Made by a program: the position numbers and the translations under genes
The notes under the pieces: generated by a model
Seen by the model: only the letters and a program-made list of their open reading frames with translations
Databases searched by the model: none
Told to the model about the DNA's origin: nothing
Part shown: positions 34,859 through 44,619 of the stretch, one piece after another
Layout of the letters: each line of letters starts with the position of its first letter
Position numbering within the stretch: position 1 is the first letter of the stretch
NCBI RefSeq assembly: GCF_003007675.1
Contig: NZ_PXNP01000083.1
Coordinates: 23,477 to 87,476, forward strand
Direction of reading: 5' to 3'
Length of the DNA stretch: 64,000 nt
Origin: Marinobacter fuscus
GTDB taxonomy: Bacteria > Pseudomonadota > Gammaproteobacteria > Pseudomonadales > Oleiphilaceae

Positions 34859-36615
34859 CGGCTGTTCTCCATCATCATCGGCCCGTTACCGCCATGGCCG
34901 GTTTCGCCCGGTAGCATCCATTCGTAGACAATTTCCACGCAATTTCCCGCTCCGTGCACCTGCAGATGACTGCTCATGCGTCGCAGAATTTCCAGCCCCC
35001 GGCCGGAATAGGTGGTGCCGGAAACCGGTTGGCTGGCAGACACTGTGTCAGAAGCCTCGGCGAAAACAAAGCCTTCCCCGCTATCTTCGCAGCGTATCGT
35101 CAGGCACCCCCCGCCCAAACGGGGCCGGTGCGACAACTCGAAGCGGATGAAATGACCGTCTGTATCTGCAAGCCTGCGTTCACGCTCCTGGTAGTAACGG
35201 CTGAAACCACCGGCAGAGACTTTCCACTCGGAAGACAGCGCCAGAACGCCATGTTCCAGCGCATTGTTATAGAGTTCGGACAACAACGTGTAGATTTCGC
35301 CACTCTTTCGCCTGAGCCCCGGCACTTCCATGCAGATATGCAGCAGCATCGGCAGGGGGCTGAACTCCGCCAGTGTCTGCTCACGCAATTCATACACACA
35401 GCGCCAGTCGGTCGCTCCGGAGAGTGCCGACTCGGAAAGCCGGCCCGCCTGGGCCTCTTCGGTATTATCATCCACGATCTGCAGGCAACACAGGGTCAGA
35501 TCATCAGCGGGCAGTGGCTCTCCGGTATGTTCGCTTATCCGTTCCATCAAAGGTTCGAATGGCGACTGGCCGGCCCCAAGATCTGCCAGTACCTCCCGGA
35601 CTACTTCTTCCCCCAGGCACTCTCCAAGCTGGTTGCGGGATTCGGAAAAGCCATCGGTCATCAACACCAGCCAGTCCCCGGGGCTGGTATTGAGTACCAC
35701 CATCGATGCCGAAAAACGCTGGGGATCCTGAACGCCCAGCGGCAGATGCCGCGACGGAATAGCCACCCGCTCACCGTCTGCGCGCACCAGCCAGCCATCC
35801 GGAAGCCCGCCATTCCACACCCGCAGCAGACCGTGCTTGAAGTCCGACTCGATCATCGCGCCACAGCAAAACATGCCCACCGGCAGGATACGCTGCAGTT
35901 TCCGGTTGATCTCACGAAGAATGTCGGGGCCATCAAACCCCCTGGCGGCCATGCCGTAGAAAATCTCGGCCACCGGCATAGCACCAATCGCTGCCGGTAA
36001 GCCGTGGCCGGTGAAGTCCCCCAGAAACACCAGAAGACCGCCACCCGGCCGTTGCGAGGCAAACAATACATCACCGTTAAACACCGACAGAGGCGAGGCA
36101 TAGTGGCGGATGTTGGCAGCGTCCAGGCAACCGGTATGGGCTACATTTTCAAACACCCGAAGAGCCAGCCGCTGTTCTTCCAGCAGCCGCTCGTTCTGGC
36201 GCTGGATTTGCGCGTGCTGCTCCGCCAGCTCCAGATGCAGAACCCGCATGCGGTTGAAGGCCCGGATTTTGGCTTCAAGAATCGCGGAATTGTAAGGTTT
36301 GATCAAAAAGTCATCACCGCCAGCTTCCAGACACTGGGCGAGATCTGCCGTTTCCGACAAGGATGTCAGAAAAACCACCGGCACCAGCCGGTCTGCCGCC
36401 AGCCACTTGATCTGTCGGGCAGCTTCCATGCCGTCCATGCGAGGCATCAGGGCGTCGAGCAGTACCAGATCCGGCTGATGCAGGCCAAACAGCTCCACCG
36501 CCTCTGCCCCGTCCACGGCCTCCAGTACCTGGTGGCCGAGCTTCTGTATCAGCCGGGCAAGAATCAGCCGGTCGCTGTCGCTGTCTTCGGCAATCAGTAC
36601 CTTTAGAGGGGGCAT
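34855..36615 (-). CDS. HsbR-like response regulator with PP2C phosphatase and kinase-like ATPase domains
   Basis: A 586 aa protein. Residues 1-125 form a receiver with D54 (LVLLDALMPRMDG). Residues ~175-375 are a SpoIIE/RsbU-type PP2C domain (LLVFLGDFTGHGLPAAIGAMPVA, WLVLMTDGFSESRN, LPADDLTLCCLQI). Residues ~430-575 look like an anti-sigma-factor-type HATPase (LLSELYNNALEHGVL, CEDSGEGF, YSGRGLEILRRM). This architecture matches HsbR, which dephosphorylates and phosphorylates the STAS protein encoded next door. It is 1 bp from that gene and coupled to the Hpt gene. Confidence 0.88.
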   Translation of the reverse strand: MPPLKVLIAEDSDSDRLILARLIQKLGHQVLEAVDGAEAVELFGLHQPDLVLLDALMPRMDGMEAARQIKWLAADRLVPVVFLTSLSETADLAQCLEAGGDDFLIKPYNSAILEAKIRAFNRMRVLHLELAEQHAQIQRQNERLLEEQRLALRVFENVAHTGCLDAANIRHYASPLSVFNGDVLFASQRPGGGLLVFLGDFTGHGLPAAIGAMPVAEIFYGMAARGFDGPDILREINRKLQRILPVGMFCCGAMIESDFKHGLLRVWNGGLPDGWLVRADGERVAIPSRHLPLGVQDPQRFSASMVVLNTSPGDWLVLMTDGFSESRNQLGECLGEEVVREVLADLGAGQSPFEPLMERISEHTGEPLPADDLTLCCLQIVDDNTEEAQAGRLSESALSGATDWRCVYELREQTLAEFSPLPMLLHICMEVPGLRRKSGEIYTLLSELYNNALEHGVLALSSEWKVSAGGFSRYYQERERRLADTDGHFIRFELSHRPRLGGGCLTIRCEDSGEGFVFAEASDTVSASQPVSGTTYSGRGLEILRRMSSHLQVHGAGNCVEIVYEWMLPGETGHGGNGPMMMENSR

Positions 36616-36616
36616 T

Positions 36617-36922
36617 TCAGTGAATACTGAACAGTTGCTCGAAATTGGAAATGGAGAGTATGCGCCTTACATCCACATTGCAGTTTCTGATGGAAATTCG
36701 CGCATTATCCCCGCCGGCATGATCTCTCAACAGCAGCAACATACCCAGTGCGGAGCTGTCCAGGTAAGTGGTATCCGATAAATCGACAATATACTCACTC
36801 ACCGAGGGGTCATTATGCTCGTAGGCATCACGAAACGCCTGGTGAGTACTGAAGTCAAACCGGCCTTCAACCTGGATGGTCAGCGCCTGACCGTCGTCAC
36901 TCCGGCGTGTGTAAATCGGCAT
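36617..36922 (-). CDS. STAS-domain anti-anti-sigma factor, HsbA-like
   Basis: A 101 aa single STAS domain. The phosphorylation site region is TTYLDSSALGMLLLL, with Ser56/Ser57 as candidates. Such a protein switches partner according to Ser phosphorylation; in Pseudomonas HsbA binds FlgM or a diguanylate cyclase, linking flagella to c-di-GMP. A good AGGAGG site precedes the ATG. It is the first gene of the three-gene module and follows the fliJ terminator. Confidence 0.9.
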   Translation of the reverse strand: MPIYTRRSDDGQALTIQVEGRFDFSTHQAFRDAYEHNDPSVSEYIVDLSDTTYLDSSALGMLLLLRDHAGGDNARISIRNCNVDVRRILSISNFEQLFSIH

Positions 36923-36995
36923 TCTCTAACCTCCTGCGGCCAATGGCCCTGGTAACAGCGCCTTTGCCGGTGGCGTCATGTGGTAAAGAATAGAC

Positions 36996-37017
36996 AAAAA
37001 AGCGGATTTTGCATCCG
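36996..37017 (-). terminator. Terminator after fliJ
   Basis: On the minus strand a CGGAT-GCAAA-ATCCG stem-loop (37017-37003) is followed by CTTTTTT. It lies 28 bp after the fliJ stop and separates the fliEFGHIJ operon from the STAS module. The stem is only five pairs, so readthrough is likely. Confidence 0.55.
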
Positions 37018-37044
37018 GGTGACGATAAATCCCTGCCCGTAGAA

Positions 37045-37488
37045 TCAGCGGTTTCTTCTGGCAAAAGCGCGGCTCGCCGCCTCGTCCGCCAGCTTCTGCT
37101 CCCTGGAGTCCCGCTCACGCTGCTCCTGATCCCGGCAGGATTCAATGTATTTTTCCATACCACGACGACGTTCCCAGGCCTGCTGCCACTCAAGGCGCCG
37201 GGCTTCATACAGCTGCTCGGCCTTCTGCAACAAATTCTGTTGCTGGCCAATCACCTGATCCAGCTGAGCGATAAACGCCTGCCACGCCTGCAAACGGGCC
37301 ACCGGAACCACACCCTGTTGGCTGGCGCGAATCTGATCCCGGTACTCCTGTTGATAGCGTTCCAGGTTAGCAACCTGCTCTCGATGCCCTTCCACCCGGG
37401 TGCGGGCCTCCCCCATCCGCTCAAGGGCCTCCTGCTCCTTGCGCTCCTCCAGAGTGAGCACAACTTCCAGGCGTTTCGAACGCAGCAT
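37045..37488 (-). CDS. fliJ: Flagellar export chaperone FliJ
   Basis: A 147 aa coiled-coil protein of the export ATPase complex, rich in Glu/Gln/Arg. [26 protein letters not shown] and a C-terminal RRGMEKYIESCRDQEQRERD pattern fit FliJ. The ATG shares one base with the fliI stop (TGATG). Confidence 0.92.
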   Translation of the reverse strand: MLRSKRLEVVLTLEERKEQEALERMGEARTRVEGHREQVANLERYQQEYRDQIRASQQGVVPVARLQAWQAFIAQLDQVIGQQQNLLQKAEQLYEARRLEWQQAWERRRGMEKYIESCRDQEQRERDSREQKLADEAASRAFARRNR

Positions 37489-38879
37489 CAGGCTTCACCG
37501 CCTCTGCGAGCCGGGCTGGGCACAGCGGTTTTTCGCCGATCCGGCGAGCGCCGCTCGGGCACAACCGCCAGCAATTGCTCAATGCTTTCATGCAGGGGGG
37601 CGCTTTCATTAAGCCCCTGCTGCAGGAACTGCCGCATATTCCCAATATGCTCCATCGCGAAATCGGTTTCAGGGTCCGAGCCTTTCACATAGGCGCCGAC
37701 ACTGATCAGGTCCCGGGCCTGCTGATAGCGGGAGTAAACCTGTTTGAAGCGCTGGGCACGGGCAAAATGCTCGGTGTCGGTTACCTGGGGCATCACCCGG
37801 CTGATGGATGCCTCGACGTCTATGGCCGGATAATGCCCCTCTTCCGCCAAACGGCGGGACAGCACAATGTGGCCGTCCAGAATGGCCCGGGCGGCATCCG
37901 CGATGGGATCCTGCTGGTCATCACCCTCGGTCAACACGGTATAGAATGCGGTAATTGAACCACCACCCGGGCGGCCGTTACCCGTGCGCTCAACCAGTTG
38001 TGGCAATTTGGCGAATACCGAGGGCGGATAGCCTTTCGTGGCCGGGGGCTCGCCAACGGCAAGCGCAATTTCCCGCTGGGCCTGGGCATAACGGGTAAGC
38101 GAGTCCATCAATAGCAGAACCCGCTTACCCTGATCCCGGTAATATTCGGCAATCCGGGTCGTCAGCATGGCAGCACGCAGGCGCATCAGAGGTGAGTCGT
38201 CTGCCGGGGCAGCCACCACCACAGAACGGGCCAACCCTTCGGGCCCCAGAATATCCTCGATGAATTCTTTGACCTCACGGCCACGCTCGCCAATCAGGCC
38301 AACCACAGTGATGTCGGCATCGGTAAAACGGGTCATCATGCCCAGCAGCATACTCTTACCCACACCACTGCCCGCAAACAGGCCCAGCCGCTGGCCCTGA
38401 CCAACGGTCAGCAGAGCATTGATCGCGCGTATCCCCACATCCATGGACTGCCGCACCGGCGCCCGGTTCAGGGGGTTGATGATGTCGCCGGTCAGTTGCA
38501 CCCGGGCTTCGGCCTGCAGCGGGCCTTTGTCATCCAGCGGGTCGCCCGCCCCGTTCACTACCCGGCCCAGCATCTGGGGCCCTACCGGCACACGGCTGGC
38601 AGACGCCAGAGGCACAACCCGGGCTCCGGGCCTCAGGCCCTCAATGGCGGTCAGTGGCATCAGGTAGACCTTGTCTTCCTCAAAACCGACCACCTCGGCC
38701 TCGACACTGGCACTCCCTTCACCCTGAATCAGGCAGCGGTCGCCCACCACCATCGGACAGCCGACACACTCCAGTGTCAGCCCGACCATGCGAGTCAGCC
38801 GGCCGGACAATTCCGGCAGCAGTTCCGTTTGCACGGCACCCTGAAGATGCCTCAGACGCTCAGCCAGGCGTGATGTCAT
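37488..38879 (-). CDS. fliI: Flagellar export ATPase FliI
   Basis: A 463 aa F1-beta-like ATPase for export. Walker [12 protein letters not shown] (167-177), [18 protein letters not shown], Walker [13 protein letters not shown], and [14 protein letters not shown] are all present. I chose the ATG at 38879 (MTSRLAERL), which overlaps fliH by 20 nt; in-frame starts further upstream give an implausible basic extension. Confidence 0.96.
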   Translation of the reverse strand: MTSRLAERLRHLQGAVQTELLPELSGRLTRMVGLTLECVGCPMVVGDRCLIQGEGSASVEAEVVGFEEDKVYLMPLTAIEGLRPGARVVPLASASRVPVGPQMLGRVVNGAGDPLDDKGPLQAEARVQLTGDIINPLNRAPVRQSMDVGIRAINALLTVGQGQRLGLFAGSGVGKSMLLGMMTRFTDADITVVGLIGERGREVKEFIEDILGPEGLARSVVVAAPADDSPLMRLRAAMLTTRIAEYYRDQGKRVLLLMDSLTRYAQAQREIALAVGEPPATKGYPPSVFAKLPQLVERTGNGRPGGGSITAFYTVLTEGDDQQDPIADAARAILDGHIVLSRRLAEEGHYPAIDVEASISRVMPQVTDTEHFARAQRFKQVYSRYQQARDLISVGAYVKGSDPETDFAMEHIGNMRQFLQQGLNESAPLHESIEQLLAVVPERRSPDRRKTAVPSPARRGGEA

Positions 38880-39753
38880 CACTCTCACCCGGCGGGTTAT
38901 CTTGCTGAGAAGTCGCGGCGACATCAGCACCCGACATGGCCGAGTTACTGAGCACGTCGCGATGGAAGTCCGTCAACTCCCCCAGGTGGGGCGTTTGGCT
39001 GAGGTTATCGGCGCCCGCAGGCTCAGCCAACTGCTCTTCCAGCATACCCTGAACCGCATGCTGGAAACGTTTTTCAACCGTGAAATCCACCAGACTGTGG
39101 TTCGACTCAACCTTGCAGCCTCCGGGCATCAGGGTATCGTCTTCGATGATGGAGGCACCGGATTCCAGACGCTCCGCTACCTCCCGTACCGGCTCGATGT
39201 CATCAGGATGAATATGAATGCGGAGATTATTGGCGGTGGACGGTAAGGCCGCAATGGCGCGACGAACCACCTGGCGGATCTGGGACGAATCGGTGCCCAG
39301 TTCACGGTACACCACGGCTCTGGCCAGAACCGTCACCAGATTCACCATAACGGTTTCCAGCTCTTCTTCGTGGCGCTCGATCGGTAGCAGCAGCTCACCC
39401 AGAATATGTTCCAGCCGATCCAGCCGGGACGCCAGCTCGGCCTGTGCCAGCTCCCGGGCTTGATGCTCACCGTGGGCATGGCCTTCCTGCTCCCCGGCAG
39501 CAAACCCTTCTTTGTGGCCATCCGCCCGGCCGGTTTCAAAGCCCTCGGTGTAGCCTGCCTCGCGGCCTTCCTGAAACCCGTCTTCCCGGGCGGCACTGCG
39601 GATTTCCTCAAGGTCGGCGGCGGTCAGCGGCTTTACTTCTTCCACTTCCTCCACCTGATTGCCCTGGGCATCCAGCAGCGGCAGCTCCCACTTTTCCCAG
39701 GCGGTCAGTTGTTCTTTCGGTTTTTGCGCGGCGGTCGGGTCGGCTTTTTTCAT
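38860..39753 (-). CDS. fliH: Flagellar export ATPase regulator FliH
   Basis: A 297 aa protein that holds FliI. The N-terminal part is acidic, residues ~80-115 contain GxxxG-type repeats ([21 protein letters not shown] split), and the C-terminal half ([23 protein letters not shown] onward) resembles the ATPase stator domain. The ATG at 39753 shares a base with the fliG stop (TGATG); a GTG at 39756 is an alternative. Confidence 0.94.
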   Translation of the reverse strand: MKKADPTAAQKPKEQLTAWEKWELPLLDAQGNQVEEVEEVKPLTAADLEEIRSAAREDGFQEGREAGYTEGFETGRADGHKEGFAAGEQEGHAHGEHQARELAQAELASRLDRLEHILGELLLPIERHEEELETVMVNLVTVLARAVVYRELGTDSSQIRQVVRRAIAALPSTANNLRIHIHPDDIEPVREVAERLESGASIIEDDTLMPGGCKVESNHSLVDFTVEKRFQHAVQGMLEEQLAEPAGADNLSQTPHLGELTDFHRDVLSNSAMSGADVAATSQQDNPPGESDDITPG

Positions 39754-40802
39754 CACATCATTTCTTCACCGGCACCGCCAAGAGAGATCTCGCCGGCTTC
39801 GGCCATTCGCCGGGCCACGGTGATAATGTCTTTCTGGGCCGATTCCACTTCGCTCACCTTGACCGGGCCTTTGGCCTCCAGGTCATCCTGCAGCAGCTCA
39901 GCCGCGCGCTTAGACATGTTCTTGAAGATCTTTTCCTTGACCGCGTCGTCTGCGCCTTTGAGGGCCACCACCAGAACATCCGACGATACCTCTCGCAACA
40001 GTACCTGAATGCCACGGTCGTCGATGTCCTTGAGGTTGTCAAATACGAACATCAGGTCTTCGATGGTGGACGCAAGATCCGGATCCATGTCCTTGATCGA
40101 ATCCATCAACAGGCCTTCGATGCTCCGATCCATAAAGTTCATGATGTCTGCAGCCCGCTTTACGCCGCCAATGCGGCTGGTCTGGGCCGAAGAGCCACCG
40201 GAAAACTGCTTCTCGAGAATGTCGTTAAGCTCCTGCAGCGCCTGTGGCTGGATGCTTTCCAGCGAGGCCACCCGCATCATCACATCCAGCCGCACCCGCT
40301 CATCCAAAGTTGCCAGAATTTCGGCAGCCTGGTCTGGATCAAGGTAAGAAATGACAATGGCCTGAATCTGAGGGTGTTCATAGCGGATGATATCGCCCAC
40401 GGCCCTCGGTTCCATCCATTTCAAGGTATCGAGCCCGGTGGTATTACCGCCCACCAGAATCCGGTCGATCAAACTGGCTGCCTTGTCGTCACCCAGCGCC
40501 TGGGTGAGCATGGCCCGGATGTAGTCATCATTGCCAACACCAAGCCCGGTCTGCCCGCCAACGGCTTCGACAAACTGGTTGAGCACGTGGGTTACGTCGT
40601 CCTTGCTGATGTCTTTCATCTGAGCCATGGCAACGCCCACGCGCTGGACTTCCTTGGGTCCCATGTGTTTGAGCACCTCGGCAGCATCTGCCTCACCCAG
40701 GGACATCAGCAGAATAGCCGCCTGCTCCACACGGGGTATCTTGCGTTGTGGCTTTCGGGCACCATCGCCCGACAGCTGGCCGTTTTCATCAGTCATCGAC
40801 AT
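39753..40802 (-). CDS. fliG: Flagellar motor switch protein FliG
   Basis: A 349 aa C-ring protein that transmits torque. AAILLMSLGEADAAEVLKHM at the start, EHPQAIAVIL-type EHPQIQAIVISYLDPDQAAEIL (split), GGVKRAADIMNFMDRSIE, and the torque helix LMFVFDNLKDIDDRGIQVLLREV are clear. It overlaps fliF by 14 nt and is coupled to fliH. Confidence 0.97.
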   Translation of the reverse strand: MSMTDENGQLSGDGARKPQRKIPRVEQAAILLMSLGEADAAEVLKHMGPKEVQRVGVAMAQMKDISKDDVTHVLNQFVEAVGGQTGLGVGNDDYIRAMLTQALGDDKAASLIDRILVGGNTTGLDTLKWMEPRAVGDIIRYEHPQIQAIVISYLDPDQAAEILATLDERVRLDVMMRVASLESIQPQALQELNDILEKQFSGGSSAQTSRIGGVKRAADIMNFMDRSIEGLLMDSIKDMDPDLASTIEDLMFVFDNLKDIDDRGIQVLLREVSSDVLVVALKGADDAVKEKIFKNMSKRAAELLQDDLEAKGPVKVSEVESAQKDIITVARRMAEAGEISLGGAGEEMM

Positions 40803-42495
40803 TTACCCACTGGCGCATGACCTGTGCAACCCTGGCGGGATCTTCCGCAATCAGGCCTTTGAGTGCATTCAACTGCCTATCATAGCTGTCTGTTGCTCCG
40901 GGCAAAAGCAGGTCATCCTGTGCGGACATGGCATCCCGCAGGGCCTGCCCGCCTTCGATGCCCTCCAGCGGGTCGTAATCACCGTCGTCACTGCCGCCCT
41001 CACGACTGCGCTCGCCGCCACCGGAAAGCGTTTTCAGAGTGGGCCGGAGCAAGCCCAGCACCAGAATCAAAATCACCAGCCCGGCCAGTACCTGCTTCAT
41101 CAGATCCCAGAACCAGGGCTGCTCCCAGAAGCCCGGCGCTTCAAACTCCACAGCCTCGGTGGGAGCAAAGGCGGTATTCATTACGGTAACACTGTCGCCA
41201 CGGCTGGCTGAATAACCCACGGCATCCCGAACCAGCATGCTGATTCTCTGCAGTTCGGCCTCCGGCCAGGGCTGATAACTGACTTCACCGGTTGCCGGAT
41301 CCACGACTTTCATATCGTCCACCGCCAGGGCGACGGTAACCCGCCGAATAGCCCCCAATTCCTGGCGGGTATAGCTCACAGTGCGATCCAGTTCGTAGTT
41401 CCGGGTAGATTCGCGGCGCACGTTTACCGGTGCGGCTGCCGGTGCCTCACCCTCTGCGCCACCGGCATTTGCCTGCTCCGGCACGGTTGCATTGCCCGGC
41501 GGCTGGTTGGACAAGGCTCCGGGAATGCCTCCGGCCGCACCGGCACCGCGCTGCTCCGAAGACTCCCGTTCACTGCGGATGGCCTGCTGCTCGGGGTTGA
41601 ACAGTTCCTCGGCCCGCTCAACGGCGGAAAAATCCAGATCGGCGGTCACTTCCGCCCGGTAGCGCCCTTCGCCCACAATCGGTGCAATCATAGAGGCAAC
41701 GCGCCGGGTCAGCCGGTCTTCCACCCGCGCGGTGTATTCGTACTGGTCTTTCATCCGGTCGGTGTCGGCCGGAGCCTCATCGCCGGTCAGCAGATTCCCG
41801 TTTTGATCGACCACGGTTACCTGTTCACGATTCATCATCGGAATGCTGCCCGCCACCAGATTAACGATGGCGCGGATCTGTTCCGGCTCGGGGCGACGGC
41901 CGGCGAAGACTTCCAGAAATACCGATGCAGAGGGTTCCCGGGCATCGCGGATAAACACGGAGCGCTCCGGAATCGCCAGGTGCACGCGGGCATTGCGAAC
42001 GCCACGCATGGCCGCAATCGTGCGGGCCAGTTCGCCTTCCAGGCCGCGGCGGTAGCTGATGGTTTCCATAAACTGCGAAGTGCCCAGACCCCGCTCCTGA
42101 TCCAGCAGTTCGTAACCCATGGTCTTCTGGTCGGTCACCCCTTCAGCGGCCAGCTTCAGGCGCGCGTTGTACACCTGCTCGGAGGGCACCAGCAAGGCAC
42201 CCGTGCGGGGGTCCATCTTGTAATCGATGCCGTTGCTTTCGAGGATCGTGGTCACGTCCTGGGGGTTGTAGGCGGAAAGATCACCCACAACTGGCTGGTA
42301 GTTAGGCTCCTGGGCCCAGAGCACAACCGCAACCCCCAGAGCAACACTGGCCGCCAGGCCCACCATCAGGCCGATCTGGCGCAACACATGCAGCCGGTTG
42401 AAGCCCAGCAACAGATTGCTGCGGCTTTCTGGAGCCTGGCCATCCTGGGTGGCTGGCAGGTCAGAGGCGGCGGTTTCCGCGGGTACGCTTGCCAT
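40789..42495 (-). CDS. fliF: Flagellar MS-ring protein FliF
   Basis: A 568 aa membrane ring protein. It has two membrane helices (~42-62 and ~465-485), the ring-building domain (YNARLKLAAEGV, GYELLDQERGLGTSQFMETISYRRGLEGELARTI split, ARVHLAIPERSVF), an Ala/Gly/Pro-rich variable loop and a C-terminal FliG-binding tail ending VAQVMRQWVNVDD. It is 15 bp after fliE. Confidence 0.97.
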   Translation of the reverse strand: MASVPAETAASDLPATQDGQAPESRSNLLLGFNRLHVLRQIGLMVGLAASVALGVAVVLWAQEPNYQPVVGDLSAYNPQDVTTILESNGIDYKMDPRTGALLVPSEQVYNARLKLAAEGVTDQKTMGYELLDQERGLGTSQFMETISYRRGLEGELARTIAAMRGVRNARVHLAIPERSVFIRDAREPSASVFLEVFAGRRPEPEQIRAIVNLVAGSIPMMNREQVTVVDQNGNLLTGDEAPADTDRMKDQYEYTARVEDRLTRRVASMIAPIVGEGRYRAEVTADLDFSAVERAEELFNPEQQAIRSERESSEQRGAGAAGGIPGALSNQPPGNATVPEQANAGGAEGEAPAAAPVNVRRESTRNYELDRTVSYTRQELGAIRRVTVALAVDDMKVVDPATGEVSYQPWPEAELQRISMLVRDAVGYSASRGDSVTVMNTAFAPTEAVEFEAPGFWEQPWFWDLMKQVLAGLVILILVLGLLRPTLKTLSGGGERSREGGSDDGDYDPLEGIEGGQALRDAMSAQDDLLLPGATDSYDRQLNALKGLIAEDPARVAQVMRQWVNVDD

Positions 42496-42510
42496 GCTGG
42501 TGCTCCGTTA

Positions 42511-42879
42511 TCAGATCGGCATGTTCATGATGTCTTCATAGGCCTTGACCACCCGGTTGCGAACCTGGGTCAAGGCTTCAAAAGACACGGACGATTTCTG
42601 GGCAGCAATCATTACCCGGGTGATATCCACATTGGGGTCACCCATTTCGTAAGCGGTGCGCAATTCCCCGGTCTGGCTCTGGAGCTCGTTAACATTGTTA
42701 ACAGCCTTGCCAAGCATCTCACTGAAGCTGGGTACTTCCTGGGTCTGCTGCACTTCACGGGGGCCATCAATCCGGCCACGTACAGACTGATCCTGTTCGA
42801 TGCGCTGGTTTTGCATCATCTGAGAACGCAGATTCCGCATTTCCGAAAGCACATTATTGATGTCGGCACGTTGAACCAT
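42511..42879 (-). CDS. fliE: Flagellar hook-basal body protein FliE
   Basis: A 122 aa adapter between MS ring and rod. The C-terminal YEMGDPNVDITRVMIAAQKSSVSFEALTQVRNRVVKAYEDIMNMPI pattern (residues 78-122) is typical. The ATG at 42879 has GGAG six bases upstream; the TTG at 42891 is less likely because that GGAG would fall inside the coding frame. Confidence 0.95.
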   Translation of the reverse strand: MVQRADINNVLSEMRNLRSQMMQNQRIEQDQSVRGRIDGPREVQQTQEVPSFSEMLGKAVNNVNELQSQTGELRTAYEMGDPNVDITRVMIAAQKSSVSFEALTQVRNRVVKAYEDIMNMPI

Positions 42880-42944
42880 ATCATTCTCCAACTCACGCTC
42901 TGTGCGGCCCCTCAGGCCCGATTGCTGCTATTTAATCTCTATGC

Positions 42945-42960
42945 AGCAAAAACCAGACCA
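42945..42960 (-). promoter_or_regulatory. Sigma-54 promoter of fliE
   Basis: The minus strand reads TGGTCTGGTTTTTGCT: GG-N10-GC with a perfect TTGCT -12 half. It is 66 bp ahead of fliE and should start the fliEFGHIJ operon. The rest of the 272 bp gap (42880-43151) holds the fleR terminator and no gene. Confidence 0.7.
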
Positions 42961-43093
42961 TCAATAAATTTACCATTTATTTCAAGCCGTTAATGAACTC
43001 AAAGTCAGTCACAAAAGCGGGGGGCGACAAAGAATTGGCGAAGGGCTTGTGCAGGCCGGAGCGCCTGCCCTGGGCCGGAACAAAATTCCGACA

Positions 43094-43119
43094 CAAAAAA
43101 AGGCACCGAAGCGGGTGCC
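43094..43119 (-). terminator. Terminator after fleR
   Basis: On the minus strand the stem GGCACC (43119-43114) pairs with GGTGCC (43107-43102) around a six-base loop CGCTTC and is followed by a run of seven T. It lies about 33 bp after the fleR stop. Clear intrinsic terminator. Confidence 0.82.
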
Positions 43120-43151
43120 CGAAGGAGTATGGGAGAGACGAAAGTAAAGCG

Positions 43152-44597
43152 TCAGGCCAAAGCGAGTTCAGCCTCAAGATCGATGCCGGCATCGCGCATC
43201 TGGGCAAGCTTGTAGCGGAGTGTCCTGGGGCTGATGCCCAATTGCTCTGCTGCCCGGTTACGCCTGCCACCTTCTTTCCTGAGGGTCTGAATGATAATAC
43301 GGAACTCCTGCTGACGAAGATCATCGCCGAGTGAACCCGGCTCGAAAACCTCGCCTGAATGCTCAGCAAACTCAGGCTCTGAGGGCTCCTCCGGCAATTC
43401 GGTTCTCTGGACAACCTCAGGCGGCACCGCCTGTGCTGCTTCGGTGGCAACGCCGGTTGTTCCGGTGATGCCAAGCTCAAGGCACAAGTCGTCGGCATGA
43501 ATGACATTGCCCTGATGCAAAACCAGCGCACGCTGAATAGCATTATCCAGCTCACGGACATTGCCAGGCCAGGCGTGAGCCAGAAGTGCCTTTCGAGCAT
43601 CTTCTGCCAGGGCAATTCCGGTCAGCTTCATTTTCCGGCAATGGCTTTTCAGCAAAGACCGGGCCAAAGGCAGAATGTCCAGTGGTCGCTCGCGCAATGG
43701 CTGCCAGCGCATGGGGAAGACCGTCAGGCGATAGTACAGGTCTTCGCGGAACTGGCCCTCTTTTACGTATTCGGCCAGATCGCGGTTAGTGGTTGCCAGC
43801 ACCCGTACATCCAGGCTGATGGTTTTACGGCCGCCAATGCGCTCGACTTCCCGCTCCTGCAACACCCGCAACAGTTTGGACTGGAGCCCCAGATCCATCT
43901 CGGAAATTTCATCCAGCAAAATGGTGCCACCGTTGGCCTGCTCGAACTTGCCCGGCGATGCGGCCACGGCTCCGGTAAATGCGCCCTTTTCATGGCCAAA
44001 CAGCATGGCCTCAAGCATGTTCTCCGGAATTGCGGCACAGTTGATGGCCACAAACGGTTTGTCGGCTCTGGGTGAATTCTGGTGGATGAAGCGCGCAAGC
44101 ACTTCCTTGCCGGTGCCACTCTCCCCGGAAATCATCACCGTAGAATCGCTGGCTGCCACTTTTCCGGCAAGCTGAAACATCCTTTTGCTGGCCGGGTCCT
44201 CAGCGATCGGCTCATCGCCGGATTTCTGACGGCTGCCTCCCACCACACCACTGACAGCCTCTACCAGTACCTGTGGCTCAAACGGCTTCACCAGATAGTC
44301 AATGGCGCCCGCCTGCATGGCCGACACCGCATGGCTGATCTGCCCGTAGGCGGTAATCAGCATGGTGGGTAAGCCCGGATAAAGCCGTTGGATTTCCGCC
44401 AGCAACTCATGGCCGGAGATACCCGGCATGTTAACGTCGGTAATCACCATATCAACCGGCATACGGGCCAGGCTTGCCAGAGCATCCTCGCCGCTGGCGA
44501 CTTCGCGCACGTCGAAATTCGCCAACTCCAGGGTGGTTACCAGCGCTTCTCTGAGATCGCGATCGTCTTCGACAATCAGGATACGGGCCTTAGCCAT
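43152..44597 (-). CDS. fleR: Sigma-54-dependent flagellar response regulator FleR
   Basis: A 481 aa NtrC-type activator. Receiver with D54 (MVITDVNMPGISG), AAA+ domain with [11 protein letters not shown], the sigma-54 contact loop GAFTGA, and a C-terminal Fis-type helix-turn-helix (NRAAEQLGISPRTLRYKL). The ATG at 44597 starts MAKARILIVEDD; the upstream in-frame start at 44615 is less likely. Paired with FleS, it controls class III flagellar genes in Pseudomonas. Confidence 0.96.
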   Translation of the reverse strand: MAKARILIVEDDRDLREALVTTLELANFDVREVASGEDALASLARMPVDMVITDVNMPGISGHELLAEIQRLYPGLPTMLITAYGQISHAVSAMQAGAIDYLVKPFEPQVLVEAVSGVVGGSRQKSGDEPIAEDPASKRMFQLAGKVAASDSTVMISGESGTGKEVLARFIHQNSPRADKPFVAINCAAIPENMLEAMLFGHEKGAFTGAVAASPGKFEQANGGTILLDEISEMDLGLQSKLLRVLQEREVERIGGRKTISLDVRVLATTNRDLAEYVKEGQFREDLYYRLTVFPMRWQPLRERPLDILPLARSLLKSHCRKMKLTGIALAEDARKALLAHAWPGNVRELDNAIQRALVLHQGNVIHADDLCLELGITGTTGVATEAAQAVPPEVVQRTELPEEPSEPEFAEHSGEVFEPGSLGDDLRQQEFRIIIQTLRKEGGRRNRAAEQLGISPRTLRYKLAQMRDAGIDLEAELALA

Positions 44598-44619
44598 GGC
44601 AATGCCTCCAATCAACTCG

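Noticed and set aside
39444..40820. Long plus-strand reading frame (458 codons) opposite fliH/fliG
   Set aside because: It is a GC-rich antisense shadow of two certain genes, with no domain, ribosome site or operon context. Many similar antisense frames (for example 2189-2842, 17610-18716, 19040-20137) were dropped for the same reason.
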